DNA from: Ochotona curzoniae
Lineage: Eukaryota; Chordata; Mammalia; Lagomorpha; Ochotonidae
Direction of reading: 5' to 3'
Length of the DNA: 64,000 nucleotides
Assembly: GCF_017591425.1 (NCBI RefSeq)
Contig: NW_024466599.1
Location: 28,868,001-28,932,000 of the forward strand
The notes below the pieces were generated by a model that did no database searches, was not told the origin of the DNA, and worked only from the letters and a program-made list of their open reading frames with translations. Shown here piece by piece: positions 33,335 to 45,661 of this stretch. The first letter of the stretch is position 1. The number at the start of each line of letters is the position of its first letter. The position numbers were made by a program, and so were the translations under genes.

Positions 33335-35202
33335 GAGAACAAAGGCTTCATTAATCTGAATATGCATCAGTAGATGGAAATCAACCAAAGTGAAAAAGCG
33401 ATGGGGGTGAGAGGGATCAAGAATGACTAACACTCTGATAGCCTATCGTCTGGTGGACTCGGGAGATAGAATCTACATTCCCTATTATTCCAGCAGAGTA
33501 ATTTAAGAATCTGAAAAAACGCATATTATGCCTATAACATAGTTGAAAGATCTCTAATCTTATGGAATTTCTTGGTGGTAAATAATGACTAAGACACCTG
33601 ACCTTAAACTGCTCTGTCCTCGTGACGTATCATGACATGCTTGCTTTCCCTGAAATGCTAACCAGGGAAGACCTCATCCAAGCACCACGCTGTGATGCTG
33701 TGTAAGCATCTCCGTTGTGCAGCCATGTGCCTATCTCCAGATGTCAAGCTCTCAGCTCTGACAGATGCTTTCAGACTCTGAGATTTTCAGTGGTATGAGT
33801 ACTCCTTTATCTTTATTTTTGAGGACTATTCTGTTTTCAGTGTTACCCATTTTATTCCTGTCACTGAATACAGCATCTTTCTTGTAGGTGTGCCTCCACA
33901 ATCCCACAGACCAGATTTCTGACGTATCAGCCAAAAGCAACAGTATATCCCATCTTGAGACAGTTTTCTGAAGCAAAGGCTTGAACCTCTCACCTGCTTC
34001 TGCTTTGGTAAAAGTTGCCTGTTTGACTGAAGAAGGCCTTTTGAAGAAATATGGTATGGAGGTTTTGCTCCATTGACGATGGTGTGACTTTAGGAACTAT
34101 TCATGTCATATTTTCACATACTAATATTTAAGAACTAGCGGAAAGGTCCCATATTTCAACACAAATCTTCATAGAATGACAATACAGAAGACGCAGTAAA
34201 GTATTTTAGAGGCAGCACACTCCACACCATTTATTTTGCTGATCTCTTTCTATATATAGTTAAAGCTTATTTTTAAATTGCAAGTGAACATTTCTCTTCG
34301 ATCGCCTTTACCTGGGCCTTACATCCTAGCACGATATCATCTCTGCATTTCCCATCTCAACCAAAAGATTTTAGGATTCTTTTAAACACGTATTTTCACT
34401 GGATGGAAACCTTGATTATCACATGAAGATGGATTCTGAATTCTGATGATCAAGAAACAGTGTATGACATAACACTGCTTATCTTACAGGTTTTGTCAAA
34501 TAAGAACAGTTGGGTTACAAATTGAGACTTTGTACAGGTCCTTCAAAAAGTCACTAGAATTTTTTGGCTGGAAAACTGACATGGGACTTGAAAACTTCAT
34601 AATATTTTCCAGCTGCTGAACACACACTTCCCTAGTTGCAGTTCCATTTCTGTAAATGAAGCAGGACTGGCCTGAGCACCTGCTGGAAGATGCTGCAGGA
34701 GCAAGGCCCTGCAGTCGTTCATCGTGCTCGGCAGGGCACGGAGAAGGTCTCCTTACGTCGGGATGAGAAACGGTGCGAGCACTTGCAGGGACATACTCTT
34801 ACACAGGAACTGGGTCTGCATTTTAATTTTATACTTTTCCTGTTAGAAAGAAAAAAATATCGCTTGAATTTTTAATATCACAAGATTCCACCTCTATTCC
34901 AGCTCCTGATTTCTTTTTTTAAATGTCACCTTTCCATTTTAATTGTTTAGTGCAGTTTCCCCAATTGTGAACTCTTCAGATTACAAGTATCAGAAGCACA
35001 TAAACCCAGAATCTATTCTACTGATTCAGAAATGTAGACATTTTATGTATACTTGGTGTAATTCTTAAGCCAAAAGTTAGGGAATCCTTAGTCCTTGTTA
35101 AGGAAAACAAACAAACAAGCAAACAACAACGAAAACCACACAAAACTGTGTCTGGGGTTTATAAAAGGGTGGCTGTTGTCATCAAAGCTATGTAAGCTTG
35201 TA
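33335..35202. other. Unassigned DNA with a small GC-richer patch
   Basis: About 1.9 kb with no supported gene. At 34665-34800 the GC content and CpG count rise above the surroundings, with an open frame at 34690-34875. I do not recognise it. At about 34540-34610, 'ccttcaaaaagtcac' to 'ataatattttccagc' loosely resembles a mariner-type short element, too weak to call. Confidence 0.4.
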
Positions 35203-35571
35203 TGTTGGCAACGCCTGCATTGCCACGTACCTCAAGCCCCGAGTCGAGTGGAGGGACTAGGGTTATGAGACAGACAAGACACACAAGACACACAACACAC
35301 TGAGACTCATTCTTGTGAAGTGAGGCCTTTATTCAAAGTTGAACTCTCTTATATAGTCTGCTTGGCCCCTCCCAGGATCTTCCCAATGGTTAAGCAACAC
35401 CTAAGCTCCCCCAAGGACGTGCAAAAAGGGGAAGCAGGAAGGAGGGAAATTGCAGTCAAGCCACGGGCTAAATGTATCAGGCCATGATTGCCCTTCCTGT
35501 TACACCTTTGAGAAACAGCTGAGCTGTGGAGTTAACCCTTGGGAGACAGGGGCCTACACTTGTAGTTAACA
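35203..35571 (-). mobile_element. Solo LTR of an endogenous retrovirus
   Basis: A 369-bp element bounded by TGTT at one end and AACA at the other, as LTRs are. On the minus strand the order is a GC-richer U3, a TATA box (TATATAAG, about 35349-35357), the polyadenylation signal GAATAAAGG (35326-35334) and a GT-rich stretch at about 35272-35312 where a downstream cleavage element would lie. No primer-binding site, gag/pol/env-like sequence or partner LTR flanks it. It is therefore a solo LTR left by recombination, not a provirus. Clear 4-6 bp duplications were not found. Class II (ERVK-like) is my guess only. Confidence 0.8.
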
Positions 35572-35679
35572 TCTAAAGAACAAAAATATTCACCAGAAAC
35601 TAGAGTCACCCCCAGTTTTATAAATATGTCATTTTCAATGATAAGATTTCTTTTACAACCAAATGGAACTTTAGATACC

Positions 35680-35900
35680 ATGCAATCCAACTGTTATCTA
35701 GCTGAGGAAACTGACTACCATAGCTACCCTTCCTCCATTTATTGAGCACTTAAATATGCCAGATATTTTAATAAGCAGTTTATTGGCAATCTTGCTTTAA
35801 ACTATGCTGCTAAAAGACCTGGAGAGGAGTTATGGATATTCAGTATTTAACTGACAAAGATGGGAAGTCCCGATCTTGACACATAGACACATTCTCTGAT
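35680..35900 (-). mobile_element. Probable MIR element
   Basis: The plus strand shows 'tagctgaggaaactgac' and then 'catttattgagcacttaaat' with 'atgccagatattttaa', the reverse of the MIR 3' part. The two cores are in an unusual order, so two partial MIRs may be present. Confidence 0.5.
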
Positions 35901-37979
35901 TTTACCCCACAGCTTTTCATTTTCCTAGCAGGTGAACACCAAGCCGTTCTTGCAAGCCCTTACCGTGGATCGCAAGTACTCACAGCACTTTCACAAACCG
36001 TTCGCCATCCTCACACGTTCTCGTGGCCTTTAGAATGGAGGTTAGACTGTCACAAAGTCACCTTAATTACCTAAAACGCAGAGCGTGATGTCATTAAAAT
36101 CAAAATATTCAAAGCATAAGAATACAAAGTTTTATGTAAAAACTGCCAAAATTTGTTTTTGTTTTTTTTTTAAATCTGTGCTTACTTCTGTAACGAAGAA
36201 TTATTCCTTGTGGTGTCCGAGAAGTAATTTAATTGTGCACTAATTGTACGTTCAGTGTTGGGTAAGATCCTGAACGTTTCTTCTAGTCATTGATAAGCAT
36301 CCTTATATTTTCTGTTGCCCAGGAAATCATGCATTTATTCAAATTCCCAAGAATGAAGAAGTTCAAAAGCCACATCCTTTCTGTGACATGTTTCAGACAC
36401 AGATTCCTGTGTCTTAGCCTTCCATGTCTTACAGGAAACACACACACACACACGTTTTTGTGGCTGAAATTCCATTCTACGCTACAGTGCTGACCAGATT
36501 TTTTCAACTGCAATTCAGACTGATTTTTCTGTCTTTGATTCCTACATTTCCCCAGAAATCAGGTTTATATCTAATAGAGATTTCATTGGGTAAAGAAGAT
36601 GTATATTCCATGTATATAATTGCACAACTTTCTCGTAAAAGGGGAACTTGCAGTTCCACAGAGTTTCATGGTTTCTAAAGACTTCTCTTGTACTTAACTT
36701 ATTTTTAATTACTACAATAAGTGATATCCATTACATTTGGTAACAGAAAAGATGAAGACCTCACAATTCTAAATGAGTTATTTAGCCATTAAAAAAAAAT
36801 TTAACCGAACATTTTATGCTCAGTTAAGGGAACTGTGAAAGGATTACTGAGTGAACTGTAAGGAATTATGGATAATTTGTCCCCATGCAGTAGACCCCAA
36901 GCTGACAGGTGATTTGTGTTAACTTAAACGCTATTTAGCATATTTTCTCAGCTGAATGGAAGCTTGCAAGCATTATTTTAAAAATGTATGCCCATGTCAA
37001 ATACTGAGAATTAAAACAATGAGATTAATATTCCTAAATAAAACTACAAAATATGTAAAAATCGTTGGAAAAGGCAAATTTGTAAGCATGTTATTAAATG
37101 ATAAGTATCTTTTTCATGAAAGCAAATAATATCACTTTATACATGCATACATAATATTTACTCAAATACATATAAGAGATTTATTTGTAATTTCGAAATT
37201 TTCCCAGAAATATAGATAAAACTGATTTATGTGTTGGATGGCAGTTAATGAATCACTAGCCATTTCAAAACAATTGTATTTGTTATACTTGGATATTGTC
37301 CTTTGGTTATTTCAGCAAGAAAATAAGAAAAGGGGCATATTTCCTTCTATATATTTATCCTACTCATTGTTTAAGACAATGACTAATTATTCAGAGTTTT
37401 GCAGTCCAAATCTGCAACTATTTCTCCAGTGTCTTCTTTTGTCCTATAAATATTGTCTGAATTTAAGCAGCCAGACTGCATTCAACAACATCCATAAACC
37501 ACACCGAAGATTTCTTTCGTTGTAGTCATTGAAGCAGGGTATTAGAGAAGAATCATTTAATACAGTTACTTTGATTTTTTTGTAATTAAATCTATGCAAA
37601 GAAACACTGTCAAAACCAAAGTGAATATGAGAACCAGTGTTTCTTGTTGATCTAAACAAGAGAAGGTCGTTGTTCGGGCGCTTGTTTGGTATCTTACCTG
37701 CAGTTGAGCTGGGGCTCTCTGCTGCCCATTTTTCTTCTGGGATTCTACTTTGATATATCTAAATTACGGTGTCCCCCAAATCTCTTGAAAGCTGTGGGGC
37801 TGCCATACCGAAATACAATAATCCACCATACCCTCCTACTGGGTGTTTCATCTCCTTCACAGTCCTGGTATTGGAATCAAAATAACAGAATGAAAATTGT
37901 TCATACATTTTGAGAATGGATTCAGGTTTTTTTTGTTGTTTGTTTTGGTTTTGAATTTTATGTGAGGCGCATTTCGCCC
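35901..37979. other. Unassigned DNA
   Basis: About 2 kb with no supported gene or repeat other than a (CA)8 run. Open frames at 36290-36678 and 37229-37525 show no recognisable domain. Confidence 0.4.
36437..36453. repeat. (CA)8 microsatellite
   Basis: Uninterrupted CA dinucleotides. Confidence 0.9.
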
Positions 37980-38713
37980 AGATCAATGATCTTGTTTTTT
38001 GAGCTGTTTTATGTGTCCAGCACAATTGAACAGAAAGCCAAGAGAGTTTCCATATACTTCCCGCTTACCCCTACCCTCTGCCACACACACCCTGCAGAGT
38101 CTGCCACTATAAACATCATGGAACAATAGAGCACATTCATTAAAACTGATGAGCCTAAACTCACCCCCAGTGCTGTGCAGATTCTGTACTGCTCTACACA
38201 TTCTTTAAACTTTATCTATTTATCTCTCCTTTACACTAACTCAGTTGGAATCACAGATCTTTTACTTTCTCCAGTTTGACTCTTCAAGAACAGCCTATCA
38301 TTTAAATAACACAGTGGGTGTTTTCATGGCTTAGCAGCTCTTTCTATTTTTAAACCAATTAATAACAACCTGATAATATTCTAGTTTCTGTAGTTTATTT
38401 GCCTTTTCATTTACTAAAGGTATCTTGATTGCTTCCAAGTTTTCACAATTGTAAATAAATTCTATAAATGGTCTATATTGGTTTTTGTGTGAAAACATGT
38501 TTTTAGGAAACACTGAGGAGGTAGACAACATGGTGAGAGCCTGCTTCGTTTTGAAAGAAATCAAATCATTTTCTAAAGTCCCTATACCATTTTGCATTTC
38601 CTACAGCAATAAGTGAAAACTGATAACGCTCAATGTTCTTTGCAGCATTTGGTATCGTTAAGGGCAGGTTTTGGCTGCTTCAACAGATGCACAGTAGTAT
38701 TACATTGTTTTTT
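37980..38713 (-). mobile_element. Old L1 fragment (3' UTR and ORF2 3' end), left part
   Basis: Minus strand. The plus text gives the reversed old mammalian L1 3' UTR: 'aattgaacagaaagcc', 'gagagtttccatatactt', 'ccactataaacatcatgg', 'aaaactgatgagcctaaac'. From about 38400 it runs into reversed ORF2: 'tttgcattttcacaattg'-type, 'ggtttttgtgtgaaaacatg', 'ttctaaagtccctatacc', 'attttgcatttcctacagc'. It continues beyond the SINE at 38714. Confidence 0.8.
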
Positions 38714-39036
38714 GTTAAGATTTTTAAATTATTATTGGAAAGGCAGAACTACAGAGAGGAGATTGAGAGAGAGAGAGATCCCCCGTGTACTGGATCACCC
38801 CCTAAATGGTCTCAACAGCCATAGCTGAGCGAATTCAGAGCCAGGAGCCCAGAGCTTCCTCCGGGGCTCCCATATGGGAACAGGATCCCAAGGCTTTGAG
38901 CGTCCTCCACTGGTTTCCAAGACCTCGAGCAGAGAGCTGGATGGGAAGTGGAACACATCCAAGACAGGAACCAACACCCATCTGGAATCCTGGCACTTAC
39001 AAAGGAAGGATTAACCAGTTGAGCATTGTGCTGGAC
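38714..39036 (-). mobile_element. CSINE inserted into the old L1
   Basis: Minus strand. 'tacagagaggagattgagag', 'gatcaccccctaaatgg', 'gagccaggagcccagagc', 'agagctggatgggaagtgg'. It is flanked by 'tacattgtt' on both sides (38701-38709 and 39037-39045). The L1 resumes on the far side, so the SINE is younger than the L1. Confidence 0.9.
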
Positions 39037-39172
39037 TACATTGTTGTTTCCGTTTGTATTTCCCTAATGACGTGTGGTATAGGGCATCTGCTTCTATGTA
39101 TGATTTGTTTTTGTTGTAGTGATGCTTCACATGGCTTAGTTTTGTTTTGTTTTGTTTTGTTTTCCCTTACCT
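39037..39172 (-). mobile_element. Old L1 fragment, right part
   Basis: Continues the minus-strand L1: 'tccgtttgtatttccctaat', 'gggcatctgcttctatg', the reversed form of the 'agaagatgctcaacat' ORF2 region. It is interrupted at 39139-39164 by a (GTTTT)n microsatellite. Confidence 0.75.
39139..39164. repeat. (GTTTT)n microsatellite
   Basis: Four to five tandem TTTTG units. Confidence 0.9.
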
Positions 39173-42100
39173 CTTCTCTATAAAATGACTCTAGCTAAGG
39201 TTTTTAGCTTCTTCTATCAGAGTTTTTACAGTCGTGTAAATACAATATTGTGGTATCATTTCAATAACTGTTAAAGGAATGAATGATTACTATAGAAATA
39301 AAGCATTTAGAGAAAATAAGATTCAACTGTGAGTTCACCATACATATCATTCAGATTTTTGTCTCACTGCATCTAGACAATTGAGTATTATTTCCAGGAT
39401 ATGTCAGGATTCACCAGCTTATTGCTTCTAGTTATACCAAAATTTCAAGTTTTAATATTCATATTCTACAATATCACTAGTTTGATATTATCTTCCCATT
39501 TGGTATCACTGATTCATTCAAGATGCTGCTATGTTACAGAGAAGTCTTTCACTCAAAACTTCACCTGCACAAGAAAGTAGTGCTGTTGGTCCCCATCCCT
39601 CCACAGACAAACAAAAAGCACAAACAAGTTATTTATTTAAGTATAAATATTTAAACAAATATTTAAATATATATTTAAGGGAGCATCGCTGAATATTAGG
39701 AAATAAAGTAGGATGATACGAAGAATGACAGTTTAGTAACTTGAACAGTTTCGAACTACTCCACCCGCCCTTTGCGCCGTCCTTGCCTGGATCCTCAGCT
39801 GTGTCCCTTTCATCTTGGCTCTGTTCTGCAAATCAGAACCACTTACCACTTTTCCACAACTCAGAATGTGATCTCAGCCATTCTGAAATGAATTAAGCTT
39901 TAATTTATCTTCATGTGGGGAGGAAAGACAGACTGTCTGTTTTTTGTTTGGTTGTTTTTTTTTCCCCTGTAAGAAAGACCAAAATGATGTTAAAGTAACT
40001 ATTTTTCTTCTGGCGAATCTAAAGGCATCTTTCCAACTGCTTTATTTGAGATATATACTAACAGCTTCTCAGTAAACACCTATAAAAACAATATTGGCAC
40101 TATATTGAAATAATTTATCTCAAGTTTTCTTCCACAGACAGAATTTAACTACAGCCATCCCTATCACTCTATTATTAATAAGACATCATGGAATTAAAAT
40201 TAAATCAACCAGGATTCTTATATTCATCAGAATTTTCCTGAAAATTGAGGACTGTTGTAGTGCACTGGGAATTATAGCAACACTTTATAATTATGAAAAA
40301 ATGATGAACTGAAGGATATATGCAGAAAAAGAGGGGAATCATTTTTTTAGATAATAGTCATTTCTAACAGTTCATTAATAGTATCACTTGAACTATGTAA
40401 TTTACCGGGTGGACACTGAGGGAAATTCAGTCAGTATGAACCAACAGGATCACTGTATGTTCTGTCTGTTCAGAAGGAAATAAGAGTGCGGGATCTAACA
40501 CATTAGTCACAAAAGATAATGATATATTCAAGCAATTTTTTAAAAGACAGTTTAGAAAAGATTCCTAAGAGTGTCCTTTGAACTTGAATGAATGCCAGCT
40601 CATCTTTGGACTAAAACATCAAGATGAAAAAACAGCAGCCCTTTGATCTAGGTAGCAAATGATTCAACTTCATTGTCTTTTCCTCTGTGTGACGTTTTTA
40701 ATAAATTGGTATATATATATATACGCAACAAATCCAAACAACTGTTGATTTGACGCACAAAAGCTCCTTGGATTAGAACAGACCACAGAGACAATCTGTT
40801 ACACTACTGAGGTTATAGTCTTCAGCAAAGGTAGGCCTCTCTCCCCTCCCATCAGATGCACAAAGATGTAATGAAATTGCCCGCAGCACACTATCTATGT
40901 GAGGGTTCTTTATCCAATTACTTCGAGGAAGCCTCTGTGTCAGTAGAAGGCTAATCATTTCATGAGCCTGGAGACTCACTAAGCAAAAGTAAATTCAGTC
41001 AATTCATGCTGTGTTATGGGAAAGGAAACCAATTTTCTAAAATAATCCAGGGGCAGAGAGAGCAAGGAGAAAAGACAAGAGTGAAGTTTAAGCAAATCAA
41101 CACTGCCCTTTGTCTTTTCAAATGTTTTCAAATAGGAGAGGGGAGTCATGATGGAGAAAACAGTCATAATGATCACATACTACTTATGTATTAATAATTT
41201 AGACTCAGTACATGTCGATTTCGTGTGGGTTAAATATGTGATATGACTTCGTTGGATAAGGTATTTTAAATTTGAAAACCTCCTGGCTCCCGAGTAATAT
41301 TGAGGCTATCACACTATTCCATTTTATCGAAGGAACTATTTGTTAATCATTCCATCAGAAGTAATTAAAATGAATGAAATACAGTGGTTTTGTAAACTGT
41401 TACAGTTCTTGAATGTTTTCATAAGTAAAAGAGCACAAACATATTTAGTTTAGATTTTTAGAAACAGAAGGAATCTATCTGTGCCTCTATCTATCTATCT
41501 GGATGTGATTTCCACAGACAAATAAGAGGAATGACTGCCCGTCAAAGAGCCTATGACCTCTGCAAACGCAGGAAGGGAGCTGGCTAAGCTGCTGCTCCAG
41601 CTGACGGAAACGACTCTGCTCTACAGCTGCTCATGGTCTCCTGCTCTCCTTCTCATGAGCGCAAGACATTTTGTTTTACCAAGACTCAAAGTGTGCACGA
41701 GTTTCCTTCCAAAAAATGGTTTTTAAAAATTTCACATTTAAGAGTCTATCTGATTTTTCATTTTCTAAACTAACACATTAGGAAGCAATCAGGGGTAAAT
41801 GAACTAAGAATCAGAAAAATATGAATGATCTAATCAATAGCCAGTGCTAGTATCGGATTTATGGTGTGAATAATCTGTTTTGATTTGATTGTAATAGCCA
41901 TCTGCTTTGCCTTGTTACACAGTACTGATCATATTTTCTGTTGCACATATATGATAATTACAGCTCCTTTTCCTACTATTTGAAGGATCATATTAAAAAT
42001 GCTCAATTTAAGTTGAATGGATGATTAAAAATAATTTTTGCTTTTAAAAAAATGCATCTAAAATTGTTCAGATCAGAGCTCTCTTCTTCAAAAGACCTGG

Positions 42101-42399
42101 GAACAATTCATTGTCTATATGTTTCCTTTCTGTTTTGTCTCATAGAAATCTGCTAGTGTTAGTAGCTAGTATTTTTTAACATCTTTCCACATGTATTTCA
42201 AATGTAATATACTCTTTATATGATGTTTAAAAACAAGTATATTAATATCAGTAAATGCAAGCTTCAAGTGGGAATATAAGTATACTTTGTCATGAACAAG
42301 ATATAATTTAGTGAAACTTATTTATGTCCACATATGAAATGACATGGCATCTTTATGATTTTATTCTCTCTCTCTCTCAAGCTCATGTCCAAAACTAAG
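39173..42399. other. Unassigned AT-rich DNA
   Basis: About 3.2 kb with no supported gene or interspersed repeat. It holds a (TA)7 run at 40709-40723, a TATC run at 41487-41500 and a (TC)n run at 42365-42379. A GC-richer patch at 41530-41670 and another at 40800-40980 have no recognised content. Confidence 0.45.
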
Positions 42400-42510
42400 A
42401 AAAAACAAGTGGCATTTGTTTTTCCATATCTGACTTATTTCACTTAACATACAGATATCCTGTTCCAAACATTTTTGGGACTTTGAAGTGAAAATTCATC
42501 TGTATGTTCA
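42400..42510 (-). mobile_element. Old L1 fragment
   Basis: Minus strand. The plus text 'tctgacttatttcacttaac' with 'atacagatatcctgttcc' is the reverse of the L1 ORF2 block that reads 'ttaagtgaaataagtcag'. Short and diverged. Confidence 0.6.
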
Positions 42511-42789
42511 ATTCTCAGTAAGTTTTACATTAAATGATCTAGCAACTTTTAATAGTTTGTCATATTCATTTATATGTGCATCTAATATACCTACTCATAC
42601 ATGCCAATTTTATTGGAGATAATGATATTAATATTTCAAAATGCGAGGTTTATGCCAATGATCATAGAGAAAGAATGGTTTAGTGTTATGTACATGGTGT
42701 AATTTAGTCAAGCATTATCTGTAATAATATTACAAATACTGTGACATCCACACAATTTCAGTACTTTGCATAGGTATGTTAACTTTCAG

Positions 42790-43120
42790 AATATCTGTGA
42801 CTATTTGTTTTTTTGCTCTGGCTCATTTAAATTAGGATAATCATCTCCAGTTAATTCCATTTTGGTGCAAATGTCAGAATTTCATTGATATTATGAATGG
42901 GTAACATGGCATTGTGTACATATAGCACAGCTCCCTTATCTAATTATTGGTTGATGGACATCTGAATAGATTCTAAGTTTTGCTATTATGAATTGGACAT
43001 CTATATCATAGAAGTTTGAGTGTCTCTTTCATTTATCCTTTTTAAAAAGGAAATAGTTTAGCAAGTTGAATCTATACCTGTTGCATGAAAAATTCAGTAG
43101 TGGAAATACTCAAGGACAAA
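42790..43120 (-). mobile_element. Old L1 fragment, ORF2 3' region
   Basis: Minus strand. The plus text shows the reversed ORF2 order: 'ctggctcatttaaattagg', 'tgcaaatgtcagaatttc', 'acatggcattgtgtacat', 'ttggttgatggacatctg', 'ttttgctattatgaattgg'. It shares its starting block with the piece at 42400, so the two are probably separate copies or a broken pair. Confidence 0.75.
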
Positions 43121-43159
43121 CTTTGTTGATCTACACATTATCAGGTTCTCCAGCAGATT

Positions 43160-43690
43160 TTTTTTTTTTTTGATGATGTTTACAAAGCTGATTAGGGTGG
43201 GAAGGGTGCAGAATTAGGGTTGGAAGGGTCAAAGATTAGGAGAAAGTGAGTGAGACCTTTATTCCCACATTTTCTTTTTCTTCCTCCTCTATTTGCGGGA
43301 AGGGGAAGAGAAGGGGAGAAGCCACACCCAGCCTCCCAACCACCTCAGTACCTGGGGATAGGGAATGGCCACCTGATATAATCCCAGAGTCTCTGATGTG
43401 GAGCGTGCTCCTAGGGTTCTCCTCAAGTGGTTTCAATAGCTCTGAAATGCTGTCAACCTCACAAATCCAAGGTTGGGGAACTCATTCCAGGGTCCCTTGG
43501 TTGACACAGTCCACCTCAGAGTCTCCATTCACCCCTGTATTTGCTGTCAAGCTTTGCTGGGGTAGATGACCGGTTTGTTCTGCCCTCTGTCCTCTGCTAT
43601 GGCACCAAATGTCCTCTGTAGGTTCCAATGATCTGCAAAATCCTCTCTCCAATGGATTCTTAACTTCAAGGAGATTTGGGGGATCAATAG
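43160..43690 (-). mobile_element. L1 3' UTR, lagomorph type, with poly(A)
   Basis: Minus strand. The poly(A) tail appears as T12-T13 at 43160-43171. Reading back along the minus strand, the blocks 'acagaggacatttggtgcc', 'ctaccccagcaaagcttg' and 'atggagactctgaggtgg' match the plus-strand 3' UTR at 29955-30065. A unit 'agggtgggaagggtgcag' is repeated in variant form at 43194-43235, and a GAATAAAGG signal lies near 43258. Confidence 0.85.
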
Positions 43691-43947
43691 TTTAAACTAA
43701 TTTAAAATAAGTATCTAAAATAAGTATATTTGTTTATAAGTATCAAATCATTAAACATGTTTTAAGATAACACTGCACACAGTAAGATAATATTTGCATA
43801 ACAAAAAGCAAGAATGTAACCTCAATTAGAAGAGTGGCTTTTTGTGGCTTATTAAAGATGTAAAATGTCCCTAAGAAAGGAATTAATACAATAAAGGAAC
43901 AAAATAATCTTTCTATAATGAAATATTAAAATGGAATTGCCATGCTT

Positions 43948-43960
43948 AAAAGAGATATCA
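43948..43960 (+). repeat. Target-site duplication, left copy
   Basis: 'aaaagagatatca', with a 12/13 match at 44296-44308. Confidence 0.85.
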
Positions 43961-44295
43961 GGGGCCCGGCGCGGTGGTCTAGCGGCTAAAGTCCTCACCT
44001 TGAACGCACCAGGATCCCATATGGATGCCAGTTACAATCCTGGCAGCTCCACTTCCCATCCAGCTCCCTGCTTGTGGCTGGGACAGCAGTCGAGGACGGC
44101 CCAAAGCCTTGGAACCTTGCACCCGCGTAGGAGACCTGGAGGAAGTTCCTGGGTCCTGGTTCCGGATTGGCACAGCACTAGCCGTTGCACTCTCTTGGGG
44201 AGTGAATCATCAGTCGGAAGATCTTCCTCTCTCTCTCTCCTCTGTATATCTGACTTTGTAATAAAAATAAATATCTCTTTTAAAAATTATTTTTA
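43961..44295 (+). mobile_element. Young CSINE, full length, 'TAGCGGCTAAAG' subfamily
   Basis: Plus strand. Head 'gggcccggcgcggtggtc' and 'tagcggctaaagtcctcacc', body complete, tail 'ctgactttgtaataaaaat'. It shares subfamily marks with the copy at 24633. Flanked by a 13-bp duplication with one mismatch. Overlapping open frames are SINE translations. Confidence 0.96.
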
Positions 44296-44308
44296 AAAAG
44301 ACATATCA
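44296..44308 (+). repeat. Target-site duplication, right copy
   Basis: 'aaaagacatatca', one base different from 43948-43960. Confidence 0.85.
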
Positions 44309-45661
44309 AGAGTTTCACTGTCATCTTAATATATTTTAAGTATTATCCTGAGTAGGGGAGAGAGAATCTCATTAGTAAGTTATTGATATATTTAGAGAAA
44401 ATAATGAATAAGTGGATGACTGACTGACAATGGAGTAGAATGAGTAAAATGAGGGTAAAAGAATATCATTAAATGGGAAATAAATATCACCCTATATAAA
44501 ATTTATATCTCCTATATAAAAATGAAATCTGTGTCCATCTTGTTTTTGTCATGTACTCAGCTGCCTAGAATAATTCTCAGAAGTTCAGGCACCAGTTAAT
44601 TCATGTCACTCTACTGAAGAACTAAAGGACAGTTTATTTTCAACTGGTATCACTGGTTTTTATTAGTTTTATTGGTTTCCATCAGTAGTATGCTTTTATT
44701 AGATATATGTATTTTATAGCTAATTTTAGTACAGAAGCTGCTTTCAAACTAATGTTCTTTTATTGTTCGAAAAATGATAACAATATTTTTTTAATGTATG
44801 GGACCATTTCAAAAATACAAATTGTTTTGGGAACAAAAGGTCATATATATTATTAAGTATGTATTTCCAACTGTTTTGGCATTAGTAAGCCAATATAAAA
44901 CATTTTGCTCATATTTATGCTTGCATATGTTTATTCCCATCTATTAAATGTGATGGACATATTCCTTAACTCTAACACAAGTCTCAAACTGGATGCATGG
45001 CAACCAATGAATGTGCTACCCAAGCAGATCACCAGTTGACCCATTACACAAGTTATTATGTGAAACAGAGATTTAAATGTGTCCATCTTGTTTTTGTCAT
45101 ATACTTTTCAGTAATGTCATTGTTGTTCCTGGCCATTTGATTCCTTAAAAACTTCAGAATTCATTTTCAAAATCTCACAATATCTATTGGAATTTTCACT
45201 GAAAAATATTCTATCTATATATAATTATGAAAATAACTGATAACTAAGATATTTGTGACTTTTGCCTTTGAACATGATGTAGCTATGTTCTTACACAGGC
45301 CTTTATTGCATGATAATGTTCTCCATGAATATCTTACTAGCATTATGGTATGGTTTATTCCTCTCCTTTTAGTTGTTGTAATAAGCTTTATTTTATAAGT
45401 GTGTACTATTGACATTGTAAGTTATAACTTTGATAAATTATTGCTGTGTTTTCATTTCTGATTAACATAAAATTAGTAAAATTATACATTATCTTTTTAT
45501 ACTTACATTTAAATAAATATAATATAAAATTATCTGTAAAATTAGTAAAAATACCAAATGTAATATTTATTTTTCTTTTATGAAGTTGTAGCCTCACAAA
45601 ACATAGTAGGAATTATGGAAAGGTTGTGGAGATTTCTCAAAGAATTAACCACAAGGAAGCT
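44309..45661. other. Unassigned AT-rich DNA with a paired 28-bp repeat
   Basis: No gene recognised. The 28 bases at 44530-44557 recur at 45078-45105 with one difference. The flanks of the two copies do not match. Confidence 0.45.

Noticed and set aside
34535..34615. Mariner-type miniature element
   Set aside because: The 'ttcaaaaagtcac' and 'ttttccagc' ends only loosely resemble such an element and no inverted terminal repeats could be shown.
35203..35571. Complete provirus
   Set aside because: Only one LTR is present, with no internal coding sequence or primer-binding site on either side.
43246..43569. 107-codon open frame
   Set aside because: It lies within the minus-strand L1 3' UTR and its variant 'agggtgggaagggtg' repeats.
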